DNA of 37,301 nucleotides from Cupriavidus sp. Its GTDB lineage: Bacteria > Pseudomonadota > Gammaproteobacteria > Burkholderiales > Burkholderiaceae. Below, one piece after another: positions 8,478-16,617 of this stretch. Made by a program: the position numbers and the translations under genes. The DNA lies in assembly GCA_031180665.1 (NCBI GenBank), contig JAPSLP010000042.1, positions 1 through 37,301 on the forward strand. The letters are read 5' to 3'. Below the pieces are notes generated by a model. It was not told where the DNA came from. It searched no databases and saw only the letters and a list, made by a program, of their open reading frames with translations. The first letter of the stretch is position 1; each line of letters starts with the position of its first letter.

Positions 8478-10691
8478 TTGCTTTCGTTTTCTATTGTTAT
8501 CAATACTCTCAACCGCGGCCCCTCGCTGCAGAAGACGCTCGAGAGCCTTCGTTGGCTCAGGTATGAAGGCGAGTTCGAGGTAATCGTTGTCAATGGCCCT
8601 TCAACAGACGACTCCGATGCGGTGATTCAATCGTGGCTGCCCAAAATCCGCGCTGGTCGTTGTCCGATGGCAAACCTTTCGATGTCGCGCAACATTGGCA
8701 TCTGCATGGCGCAGGGTGATGTAGTGGCGTTTATCGATGATGACGCAATCCCGGAGCCGGAATGGCTGACACAGCTTGCCGCAGCATACGATGACCCAGA
8801 GGTCGGTGGTGCTGGGGGGCTGGTGTTCGACCAGTCGGGATATACCTATCAGTACGAATATTCCACCGCAAATCGATTGGGAAATGCCAATTGGGCTGCT
8901 GGCGGCAGTGCCAGCCACTTGTGTTTTCCAGCTTCATTCGAGTTTCCATACCTGCAAGGCACTAATGCGTCGTTTCGTCGCTCGGCATTACTGGAAGTGG
9001 GCGGGTTCGACGAGGAGATCGAATACTATCTCGATGAAACCGAACTCTGTTGCCGGCTTGTCGATGCGGGCTACGTCATTCGGCAATTGCCCAATGCCTA
9101 TGTACATCACAAGTTCGCGCCGAGCCATGTACGTGATGACCACAAGATTACGCGCTATCGCTATCCGGTAATTAAGAACAAGATCTACTTCTCCCTCAAA
9201 CATGGCCGTCCGTATCGGGACTTGGCCGACATCCTTGAGGACAACCGGAGGTTCTCCGAGGGACACCGTGGCGACGTGGAATTCCACATTGCCGGCGGCC
9301 GTTTACCAGAGAGCGAACTGGAGAAGTTTCGTGAAGAGAACGAACGCGCTTGGGAAGTCGGGCTCGCACGGGGCATGGACACCCATCGCGAGCTGATCAC
9401 ACCAGAGAAGCTGGCGGCAGGCAGGGGCGATTTTCACCGATTTACCCCGATCCACAATGCCGACCGCAAGGCTATCGTTCTGGTGTCCCAAGACTTTCCG
9501 CCGAACCATAGCGGTGGCATTGCCACTTTCTCGCGTGACTTGGCGCAAGCTCTCGGCGCGCAAGGACATATCGTCCATGTCATCACACGTAGCACGGATA
9601 TCAATCGTGTTGATTTTGAGCAAGGCGTGTGGGTACATCGCATGGTGCAACAGTGCACTGAGCGCTCGCCGGGAGCTATATCGCTCGCGGTGCCGCAGCA
9701 TATCTGGGATTGGTCGGCGACGGCGTTGCAAGAGGTACGCCGTATCGCGACACACCGCGAGGTCGCCGTTGTGGAAGCGCCGATCTGGGATTGCGAGGGC
9801 GTGGCATTCCTGCTTGATGGCGAATGGCCGTTGGTCACCAGTCTGCATACCACTTTGCATTTCTGGATCGAGTCGCACCCGGAAATGGCGGAAGACGCGG
9901 AATGGATGCGTACCTTCGGACAACCGATGCTAGCACTGGAGCGGCAGATGATGACGGCCGTGCAGGGCGTTCGCGCCAATAGTAGAGCCATCGTGCAGCG
10001 CATCGAAGAAGCCTATGGTTTTGCCTTTGATCCGGAGCGGCTACGCATCATTCCGCACGGAATGGGACCGGCCGCTGTTCCGGCTGGTACACGCGTCAAT
10101 AAGGCGGATGCCGTTCAGATCCTGTACGTTGGGCGGTTGGAGCCGCGCAAGGGTATCGATGTGTTGCTCGAAGCCCTGCCTGAACTGATGCATGCCGCAC
10201 CGGAAGCCATCGTGCGCATCGTCGGAGATGCGACGGAGGTCGGGCATGTCGACTACCGCAAAGCGTTTGCCGAGCGCTATGCGGGGACATCATGGTTCGG
10301 AAATGTCCGTTTCGAAGGGCGCCTATCCGACCCTGAGCTGGACATGGCTTATGCCGACTGCGACATCTTTGTCGCGCCTAGCAGATTCGAGTCTTTCGGC
10401 TTGGTTTATCTTGAGGCCATGCGACAAGGAAAGCCTGTCGTCGGGACGACAGCGGGTGGCATTCCAGAGGTGGTTCAGGATGGTGTCACCGGCTTGCTAA
10501 CGGAGCCCGGCGATCCGGTATCGTTGGCTAAGGCCCTGAGCCGACTGGCGCAGGACGCCGGTTTGCGTGAGTCAATGGGCGAGGCGGGTCGCCGCCATTT
10601 CGAGCAGCGGTTTACCGCGGACAGAATGGCGCGAGAGAGCCATGGACTGTATGCGCTCTCGCGCGCTGGCTGGGAGGAAACCGTCGCGTGA
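8478..10691 (+). CDS. Two-domain glycosyltransferase, GT2 fused to GT4
   Basis: The 737-residue protein joins an inverting GT-A enzyme to a GT-B enzyme. Residues 1 to about 290 are GT2: the strand FSIVINTLNRG, then VNGPSTDDS, and the metal-binding FIDDDA with Asp87-89. Residues about 335-737 are GT4: DFPPNHSGGIATFSRDLA at the start, GRLEPRKGIDVLLEALPEL for the donor-site strand, and the EX7E motif in RFESFGLVYLEAM. It would add two sugars with different linkages, or add a repeating disaccharide. I chose TTG at 8478, which has AGGGG seven bases upstream and begins right at the first GT2 strand. The 12-residue extension to 8442 lies inside the preceding gene. It ends in a GTGA overlap with the next gene. 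Confidence 0.88.
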   Translation: MLSFSIVINTLNRGPSLQKTLESLRWLRYEGEFEVIVVNGPSTDDSDAVIQSWLPKIRAGRCPMANLSMSRNIGICMAQGDVVAFIDDDAIPEPEWLTQLAAAYDDPEVGGAGGLVFDQSGYTYQYEYSTANRLGNANWAAGGSASHLCFPASFEFPYLQGTNASFRRSALLEVGGFDEEIEYYLDETELCCRLVDAGYVIRQLPNAYVHHKFAPSHVRDDHKITRYRYPVIKNKIYFSLKHGRPYRDLADILEDNRRFSEGHRGDVEFHIAGGRLPESELEKFREENERAWEVGLARGMDTHRELITPEKLAAGRGDFHRFTPIHNADRKAIVLVSQDFPPNHSGGIATFSRDLAQALGAQGHIVHVITRSTDINRVDFEQGVWVHRMVQQCTERSPGAISLAVPQHIWDWSATALQEVRRIATHREVAVVEAPIWDCEGVAFLLDGEWPLVTSLHTTLHFWIESHPEMAEDAEWMRTFGQPMLALERQMMTAVQGVRANSRAIVQRIEEAYGFAFDPERLRIIPHGMGPAAVPAGTRVNKADAVQILYVGRLEPRKGIDVLLEALPELMHAAPEAIVRIVGDATEVGHVDYRKAFAERYAGTSWFGNVRFEGRLSDPELDMAYADCDIFVAPSRFESFGLVYLEAMRQGKPVVGTTAGGIPEVVQDGVTGLLTEPGDPVSLAKALSRLAQDAGLRESMGEAGRRHFEQRFTADRMARESHGLYALSRAGWEETVA

Positions 10692-11821
10692 AGATTTCGC
10701 ATGTTCATGGCATCTGCGTAAGGAACGACGCCATATCCAACTCGATCCGCGACGAGGTTCGCTGGCTGCTGCAGGAGGGGCACGATGCGAAGCTATTCGG
10801 CTACGCCTGTGACTATCCGGATCTGCCATTCATTCCAGTTGGTTCACCGCGCGATCTCTACCTGCATCCGCATCTGCAAGCCAGCGACGTTGTGATCCTT
10901 CATTTTGGCGTGTACTACCCGCTGTTTGATGTGCTCCCTGTAGTGCCGGCGCGGGCGCGCCGAGTCGTCGTGTTTCACAACATCACGCCGAAGGCCTTCG
11001 TCGCGCCCAGCAATCATGCCGTCATCGATCGCTCATTCTTGCAGCTCTCCAACATTGCTTTTGCCGACGAGGTATGGTGCGTTAGCCAGACTAATCTCGA
11101 TGTCCTGCGTGGCGCGGGTATCCAGACGCCGGCCACGGTGTTGCCCATCGCAGTACATGGGGATCTCTCCCTTCCCGATCGAAAGCCGAGTGCGTGCGAT
11201 GGAGTCATTCGATTGTTGTTCGTAGGGCGCTTCGTCCGATCTAAAGGGCCGCTCGAGCTATTGAGCGCTTTACGGCAGTTGCTCAGGGAGAACGGAAACT
11301 TGCGCTTGCGACTGGATATGGTCGGCAATCTGCAGTTCTCGGACGCCAACATGGTGGCCCAGGTCGAAGAAGCCAGGGCGGGCCTTCATCGGCAATTCGG
11401 CGAGCGGGCGCGCGTGATGATCCACGGCAATGCTGACGACGATCGGAAGCACCAACTGTTTCTCGAGAGCGATTTGTTCGTCCTTCCTACGTACCACGAA
11501 GGATTCTGCGTGCCAGTGGTCGAGGCATTTGCCAGCGGCTGCAGGGTCATTGCATATGACAACTCGAATATGCCTTCCATCTGCGGCGGGCTCGGCACGC
11601 TGGTGCCCACTGGCGATGCAGTGGCATTGATGCGGGCGATTGCCGATGTGGCAGCCGAAGTCGGTGACCCGGCGTGGCACGATGCCGGTGGTTTCCAAGC
11701 CTATGCGAGTCGTGCGAGCGCCTACGCGGCGCGATTCTCGCCCGCCCGGACGAAAGCGCGTTTTCTGAGGTCCGTCGAACGCGCCGTGTTGCAGCGCCGG
11801 CGCGTTCCGGCCGAGGTATAG
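10688..11821 (+). CDS. Glycosyltransferase, GT4 family
   Basis: The 377-residue GT-B enzyme is retaining by family. It begins MKISHVHGICVRNDAISNSI, a start resembling the first domain of the triple GT4 protein encoded at 17736-21167 (which also has a D-A-x-x-N segment near its N-terminus). The donor-site strand is LLFVGRFVRSKGPLELL, and the EX7E motif is in YHEGFCVPVVEAF. It starts at a GTG that overlaps the stop of the GT2-GT4 fusion by four bases (GTGA), so the two are coupled. The acceptor and donor sugars cannot be read from sequence; mannose or rhamnose are candidates because both donors are made by neighbouring genes. It converges on wzt. Confidence 0.88.
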   Translation: MKISHVHGICVRNDAISNSIRDEVRWLLQEGHDAKLFGYACDYPDLPFIPVGSPRDLYLHPHLQASDVVILHFGVYYPLFDVLPVVPARARRVVVFHNITPKAFVAPSNHAVIDRSFLQLSNIAFADEVWCVSQTNLDVLRGAGIQTPATVLPIAVHGDLSLPDRKPSACDGVIRLLFVGRFVRSKGPLELLSALRQLLRENGNLRLRLDMVGNLQFSDANMVAQVEEARAGLHRQFGERARVMIHGNADDDRKHQLFLESDLFVLPTYHEGFCVPVVEAFASGCRVIAYDNSNMPSICGGLGTLVPTGDAVALMRAIADVAAEVGDPAWHDAGGFQAYASRASAYAARFSPARTKARFLRSVERAVLQRRRVPAEV

Positions 11822-11837
11822 CGGCGGTCGGCCGCCG
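11822..11837 (+). terminator. Hairpin between convergent GT4 gene and wzt
   Basis: CGGCGG, a TCGG loop and CCGCCG form a six-pair stem immediately after the GT4 stop codon, in the 84-bp gap before the wzt stop. It is placed to end the plus-strand transcript. No T-run follows, so this is a weak call. Confidence 0.35.
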
Positions 11838-11905
11838 TATATCTGCCTACGGCGGTGCCACTTGCTCCGTATCCTGCGGTAAGGCGGCCTGCATAGCCAC
11901 CGCCT

Positions 11906-13276
11906 TCAATCCAGCTTCAGGTATTCGGCCTTGTATTTGAAGGCGACAATGCCCCATAGGTCAAGGTCCATGGGCTTGTCGGGAAAGCGTACGGAGAAGC
12001 GGCTGCCACCGGCGCAGTAGTCGATGACGTTATCGATCAACATTTGCGCTTGGTTCGAAGGATGGGAATACATCGAGCTAATGCCAGCTACCAGGCTGTA
12101 TTCGCCGGGGCACAAGGAGGGCTTGTAGTCAAATTCCACCGAGTAGATGGTGCCGGTATCAAAGCGAGACAAGTCAATTCCCTGCGCCAATGAGCTGAAG
12201 TGGCAAATCTGCTTGCCGCTATTGTCTTGAATCCCCACGTTCAGCGACGTATTCGGGGGAAGGGGACCGTCCACGCGGACGAACACGCGCAGGCGGTGCG
12301 GCTCCAGGAATTCCATCGAGTCGGTCGCGTTGCCATCGCGGCCGTACAGAACGATATCGGTGATTCGCGCTTCGCCGCTGCCGGTCCGCATCGAGGCAAC
12401 CCGCTCGGCGAAGGCCGCCGCGCTCGCCTGCTGGGCGGGGGTGATTGAGCTTGGAAGTGGTGTTTGATCTTCGTCGGTGATGTCCCCGACGACTTCGCCT
12501 TCGGGAGGGGAATATCCGGCTCGTACCATGCGGTTGAAAATTTCGCGCTGGTACGCCGCCCCCACGTCGGTGGACGAGCCCGTCATCTGGACACGCCCGT
12601 TCCTCATCCACAGGCCCTGATTGCAGAGTGAGCGGATCGCGTCGGCGGCATGGGTGACATAGAGGAACGTCACACCTTCGTCCAGCATCGACTTGATCTT
12701 GTGCAGGCACTTGTTTTGGAAGTAGGCGTCGCCCACGGACAGCGCTTCATCGACGATCAGGATGTCAGGCTGCGAGTAGACCGCGCAGGCGAATCCGAGG
12801 CGTACCGCCATGCCGCTGCTGTAAGTCTTGATCGGATGTTCGATGGCATCGCGAAGTTCGCTAAATTGGATGATCGCAGGAAGCGCTTCCTCGATCTGTG
12901 CTGCCGTCATGCCGTGCAGTAAGCCGAACTGGCTAATGTTCTCCCGACCGGTCAGCTCTGGATTGAAACCCGCTCCTAATTCCAGCAGCGCGGAAACCCT
13001 GCCGCTCACCTGCACAGTGCCCGTGGTTGGCGTTAGCACGCGCGCCAACACCTTCAGCAAGGTGCTCTTGCCGCTGCCGTTTTCTCCGACGATGCCAAGA
13101 CGGCCGCCCTTTTCCAGAGTGAAACTGACTTCGTCGAGCGCCCTCGTTTCTCGGGCGTATTGCTTCTTGCCGCCGGATAACAGTTCGAGCAGGCGATGTC
13201 GGGGGTGCGAATAGGTATGGTAGATCTTGGAGACGCCCTGTAGCGCGATGGCTTGCGTCAGTTCGGAATGAGACAT
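11906..13276 (-). CDS. wzt: O-antigen ABC exporter ATPase with C-terminal glycan-binding domain
   Basis: Wzt powers export of a finished, lipid-linked O-polysaccharide through Wzm. From the ATG at 13276 the 456-residue protein has Walker A GENGSGKS (64-71), signature YSSGM (152-156), Walker B DILIVDEALSVGD (171-183) and switch His209. After a linker (about 250-298), residues about 300-456 look like the Wzt C-terminal beta-sandwich that binds the modified non-reducing end of the O-chain (for example IVLYGRDG, LNVGIQDNSGKQI, GEYSLVAGIS). An alternative ATG at 13303 would overlap wzm by 11 bp. The extra domain implies that export here is tied to chain-end recognition, as in E. coli O9a, which fits the two methyltransferases in the locus. 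This is inferred from family knowledge. Confidence 0.92.
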   Translation of the reverse strand: MSHSELTQAIALQGVSKIYHTYSHPRHRLLELLSGGKKQYARETRALDEVSFTLEKGGRLGIVGENGSGKSTLLKVLARVLTPTTGTVQVSGRVSALLELGAGFNPELTGRENISQFGLLHGMTAAQIEEALPAIIQFSELRDAIEHPIKTYSSGMAVRLGFACAVYSQPDILIVDEALSVGDAYFQNKCLHKIKSMLDEGVTFLYVTHAADAIRSLCNQGLWMRNGRVQMTGSSTDVGAAYQREIFNRMVRAGYSPPEGEVVGDITDEDQTPLPSSITPAQQASAAAFAERVASMRTGSGEARITDIVLYGRDGNATDSMEFLEPHRLRVFVRVDGPLPPNTSLNVGIQDNSGKQICHFSSLAQGIDLSRFDTGTIYSVEFDYKPSLCPGEYSLVAGISSMYSHPSNQAQMLIDNVIDYCAGGSRFSVRFPDKPMDLDLWGIVAFKYKAEYLKLD

Positions 13277-13292
13277 AAAGGCCTTGGTCGCT

Positions 13293-14111
13293 TCAGAGGA
13301 CATCAGCAAAGCCAGGGCGCAGCTTGCGGAAGGTAAGCGCGCCGACAATTAGGGCGCCTGCCGCAAAGAGCGCCGGGATTGCAAGATGCCCGAGCGGGAA
13401 GGCAGCGGACCCGAACACCGAAAGTCGCGATGCCTCCGCCAAATAGAAGAAGGGATTCAGATCCATCACGATGGGCTTCACCCACGCCATGCTCGACTTC
13501 TCGACCAGCGAGGGGGGGTAGAGCACGGGCGTGAGCCAGAAGAGTACGTTGACCAGCACCGGCACGATCTGACCCATGTCGGGGATATAGACCGAGACCG
13601 CGGCGACGAAATAGGCGCAGCCGATCGTGAAGAGCGTGGAAATCAGCCAGATCACCGGAAAAAGCCAAACAGTGGAGGCCGGCACCATACCCTTGATGAC
13701 GAGAAGCGCCACCACAATGCCCATGATGATCAACTGGCTGAGCAGGGCGGAGGCGAGCGGTACGAGCGGCAACACCCAGGCTGGAAACGCGATCTTGTTG
13801 ATCAGGTAGCTGTACTCGCGCATGATGTTGGGGCTTCGCCCCATAACTTCGGCGAAGAAGGTCCACAGCGAGAACGGCACAAAGTAAAAGAGCGAGAATG
13901 GCAGCGGGCCATAGTCGCCTCCGATACGTCCCTGCATCAGGATGGAGAAGACCACCACATTGATAAGGGAATACAGTAGCGGAACGCCGATATTCCAAGC
14001 GACGCCCGCATACGAGCTTGCGTACCGGTTCTTGAGATCGCGTCTGGCCAGCATCAGCGCGAGCGAAAGGCCTGCGATACCGGTCTGTTTGCGGGTCTGT
14101 AGTTCGAACAT
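13293..14111 (-). CDS. wzm: O-antigen ABC exporter membrane protein
   Basis: This 273-residue ABC-2 type permease forms the transmembrane channel with Wzt. After an amphipathic N-terminus (MFELQTRKQTGIAGLSLALMLARRDLKNRY, split here only by the line of reading) there are about six hydrophobic segments, including WNIGVPLLYSLINVVVFSIL, WVLPLVPLASALLSQLIIMG and the C-terminal HLAIPALFAAGALIVGALTF. The RYASSYAGVAWNIGVPL stretch is typical of polysaccharide/polyol-phosphate exporters. The frame opens at a TTG at 14180, but the ATG at 14111 fits the family start. The stop is 16 bp from the chosen wzt start. I see nothing in the 138 bp between this gene and the upstream methyltransferase gene. Confidence 0.9.
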   Translation of the reverse strand: MFELQTRKQTGIAGLSLALMLARRDLKNRYASSYAGVAWNIGVPLLYSLINVVVFSILMQGRIGGDYGPLPFSLFYFVPFSLWTFFAEVMGRSPNIMREYSYLINKIAFPAWVLPLVPLASALLSQLIIMGIVVALLVIKGMVPASTVWLFPVIWLISTLFTIGCAYFVAAVSVYIPDMGQIVPVLVNVLFWLTPVLYPPSLVEKSSMAWVKPIVMDLNPFFYLAEASRLSVFGSAAFPLGHLAIPALFAAGALIVGALTFRKLRPGFADVL

Positions 14112-14249
14112 GAGGGTGTCAGGCGAGGGGGAGGTTGCCGTCGCCAGCAAGGCGACGCCAATGCCGGCGTGATTCTTCAACGGCCGCGCCGTTCCGGCAA
14201 GGGCGAATTAGTAGGGTCAAGCGCAGCCAGCGGCGTCGTGCCACGCGCG

Positions 14250-15389
14250 TCATCCGGGATTGCGTGCGGAAATCTCGAATTCGAAGCACTTGCCATTGCG
14301 CCGACCCGCCGCATGGACCTCGATGTCGGCGAATCCCGCTTCCTGCAGCAGCCTGCCAAGGTGCGACGGCGTGAACATGTTGAAGTGGAAGTCGCCGTCG
14401 TAGTCCTGCGCGCCGTACATGACTTCGCGCATATCGTCGTAGTCGTATCGGCCCGCTCCGTACTCGCGAATCATCGCTTCCGCATCGGGCACCACTGCTG
14501 CAAGCTTGCCGCCCGGCTTCAACAGTGATTTCCAATAGGGCAGCAACTCGCGACGTAGCTGCTCTTGTGGGAAGTGTTCGAGCATATGGGAGGAGAAGAT
14601 TTCGTCCACCTCCCCGCGCTCGAGCGGCAAATTGCTGACTTCCGAAACGATATCGACACCCGCGAGATCGCGGCGGTCGACATTCAGATAGCCTTCCAAG
14701 GGAATATGCCCGCACCCGAGGTTCAACCGCAACTGACCTTGGCGCGCCGCTGTCAGTTTGTCGCCATTGACCACCTTGGGTTCGACCTCCAGCGTGTCGC
14801 CTTCAGCCGACGGCGACGATCCGCCATGCCGCATTTCGTACATCAGTTCGCGCCGCACGAATTCGACTCGGCCAACTAGATAGTCGACAGTTTCGTGCGA
14901 TTGCTTCAGCGCATTGCGCATGCCATCGAGTTCCTCCTGAATGGCGTTGAGGCGAGGGGCCCAGGCCTCTTCCTTCGAGCCCAGTTGTGCCTCGATGGCA
15001 TCAAGCCGCGCTGCCGTGGTGGCCGGATCCCAAGCCTGAACTTGCTGCAAGCGGTTCAGTTCGCGGCGCATGCCACGCAGTGCCACGGGTACCGAGATGG
15101 CAAGGTTGCTCTCATCGCGTGAAACGATGGTTTGCTGGTGATTGAGATGTGAGATGGCTTCCAGCAGCGTAGGCACTTGCTCGTTGACGAAACGGCGTAG
15201 CGTCGCAAGATCCTGGAACTCCTGCATGACCATGTCACGGGTCTGTGGGCCGCGCCAGGTCGCAACGCCAACGCGGACTAGTCGCCCGACGAGAGGCTGG
15301 TCGGCAAGACGGCGAACTGCCTTTCGAATGCGTTCGCGAAGCGGAACGGAAGTGGAAGCGGCCATCGGTAAGTCGGTACTGGTCTTCAT
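14250..15389 (-). CDS. SAM methyltransferase with N-terminal coiled-coil region
   Basis: The 379-residue protein has two parts. Residues about 55-187 contain no methyltransferase motif and are helical in character, with heptad-like stretches such as ARLDAIEAQLGSKEEAWAPR and LNAIQEELDGMRNALKQSHE, which look like coiled coil. Residues 219-379 are a class I methyltransferase, with motif I LRLNLGCG (220-227), NVDRRD in the acidic-loop position (236-241), HMLEHF (268-273) and LLKPGG (289-294). A methyltransferase joined to a coiled coil beside wzm/wzt resembles WbdD, which in E. coli O9a caps the O-chain and measures its length. Here the order is reversed and no kinase domain is present. The ATG at 15389 was chosen; the frame upstream to 15608 overlaps the next gene. 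There is no clear ribosome binding site. Confidence 0.8.
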   Translation of the reverse strand: MKTSTDLPMAASTSVPLRERIRKAVRRLADQPLVGRLVRVGVATWRGPQTRDMVMQEFQDLATLRRFVNEQVPTLLEAISHLNHQQTIVSRDESNLAISVPVALRGMRRELNRLQQVQAWDPATTAARLDAIEAQLGSKEEAWAPRLNAIQEELDGMRNALKQSHETVDYLVGRVEFVRRELMYEMRHGGSSPSAEGDTLEVEPKVVNGDKLTAARQGQLRLNLGCGHIPLEGYLNVDRRDLAGVDIVSEVSNLPLERGEVDEIFSSHMLEHFPQEQLRRELLPYWKSLLKPGGKLAAVVPDAEAMIREYGAGRYDYDDMREVMYGAQDYDGDFHFNMFTPSHLGRLLQEAGFADIEVHAAGRRNGKCFEFEISARNPG

Positions 15390-15432
15390 AAGGGAGAATT
15401 TCGGAGCGCACGAGCGCACTGACAGGGCGATT

Positions 15433-16608
15433 CTACTTGAAGGGCCTGGTGGTGTCCGAGGCGGAAACTGTTTGAAACGCCTGGGAAGGCAGTGTCGAAT
15501 GCGCCAGTTCTTTGTACAACCGTATGTATTCGTGCGCCATCCGCGTGGCAGTGAACCGCTCCTCGAAGCGGGCGCGCGCGCGCATGCCCATCGCCGCCAC
15601 CGCATCATCGTTCCGGGCGAGCCAGAGCAAGGCTTCGCGCAATGCGTGGACGTCGTCCGGCGGCAATACCAAGCCGGTTTCCCGGTCCAGATTGACGAAA
15701 CTCGTTCCGGTACCGATCTCGGTGGAGATCATTGGCTTGCCGCACATCGCCGCCTCGACTAGCGAGACGCCGTAGGCTTCGGAGCGCAAGTGCGAAGGAA
15801 ACACCATGGCGCGTGCGAGTGCGATCAGTGCCATCTTGTCCTCGTCCGTCACAGCGCCGACAAAGATCACGCGATGCAGGCCGGCCGCCTTTGCCTGTTG
15901 GCGCAGGCGCTCCTCTTCGGGTCCAGCGCCCACGATGACGAGCGACAGACCGGTTTCCCGAATGGCCTCAAGAAGTATGTGCAATCCCTTGTAATACCGC
16001 AGGACCCCAACAAAGAGGAAGAAATTCTCCCCCACACGCTCGCGCCATGTTTCGCGGATGGTGTTCGACGGAGTGGGAAAGCTCTCCTCGTCGACCCCGA
16101 TCGGGATGACGGTCACTCGTTGCCGATGCCGCTGCAGTACCGCGCTGCTTTCCGCGTAGTTGGGAGACGTCGCGACAATGGCGCCCATCGATGCCAAGAA
16201 GCGATGCATCAGTGGACGATAAATGTGCATCAGGGCCTTCTGTCGGACCACGTCGGAGTGATATGTCGCCAGTGCCGGCTTGCCTGCCGCGGCTGCGAGA
16301 TGCAGCAGGTCTCCGAAGGGCCACGGGAAGTGGTACTGAATTATGTCGGCCCAGGCAGCTGCCTGACGAAACTCGCCGAACGCCCGCAATGACATCGCGT
16401 TGGACGCGATCTCGATCGTGACGGGGGCGCGCAACACTGGCACACCGTCCTGCTCGATGCGAGGCGTCTGCCGGCCCTGCCTGCTCACGGTGAAGATCTT
16501 CGCATCCACGCCCAACTGCCGCGTGGACAGTGCAATCTGCCGGATCACCTGTTCGATGCCGCCGAACGTATCCGGGTAGTAGGTCTTGTAGACGTGGAGT
16601 ACACGCAT
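15433..16608 (-). CDS. Glycosyltransferase, GT4 family
   Basis: The 391-residue GT-B enzyme begins MRVLHVYKTYYPDTFGGIEQ, the classic GT4 first strand and glycine-rich loop. ATYHSDVVRQK follows in the acceptor half. The donor half has FFLFVGVLRYYKGLHILLEA and the EX7E motif in RSEAYGVSLVEAA. It probably adds a mannosyl, rhamnosyl or similar residue to the O-chain at the cytoplasmic membrane; its specificity cannot be read. It lies 9 bp after the stop of the upstream GT4 gene (minus strand), so the two are probably cotranscribed. The methyltransferase gene follows 43 bp downstream. Confidence 0.9.
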   Translation of the reverse strand: MRVLHVYKTYYPDTFGGIEQVIRQIALSTRQLGVDAKIFTVSRQGRQTPRIEQDGVPVLRAPVTIEIASNAMSLRAFGEFRQAAAWADIIQYHFPWPFGDLLHLAAAAGKPALATYHSDVVRQKALMHIYRPLMHRFLASMGAIVATSPNYAESSAVLQRHRQRVTVIPIGVDEESFPTPSNTIRETWRERVGENFFLFVGVLRYYKGLHILLEAIRETGLSLVIVGAGPEEERLRQQAKAAGLHRVIFVGAVTDEDKMALIALARAMVFPSHLRSEAYGVSLVEAAMCGKPMISTEIGTGTSFVNLDRETGLVLPPDDVHALREALLWLARNDDAVAAMGMRARARFEERFTATRMAHEYIRLYKELAHSTLPSQAFQTVSASDTTRPFK

Positions 16609-16617
16609 GATTCGTCC

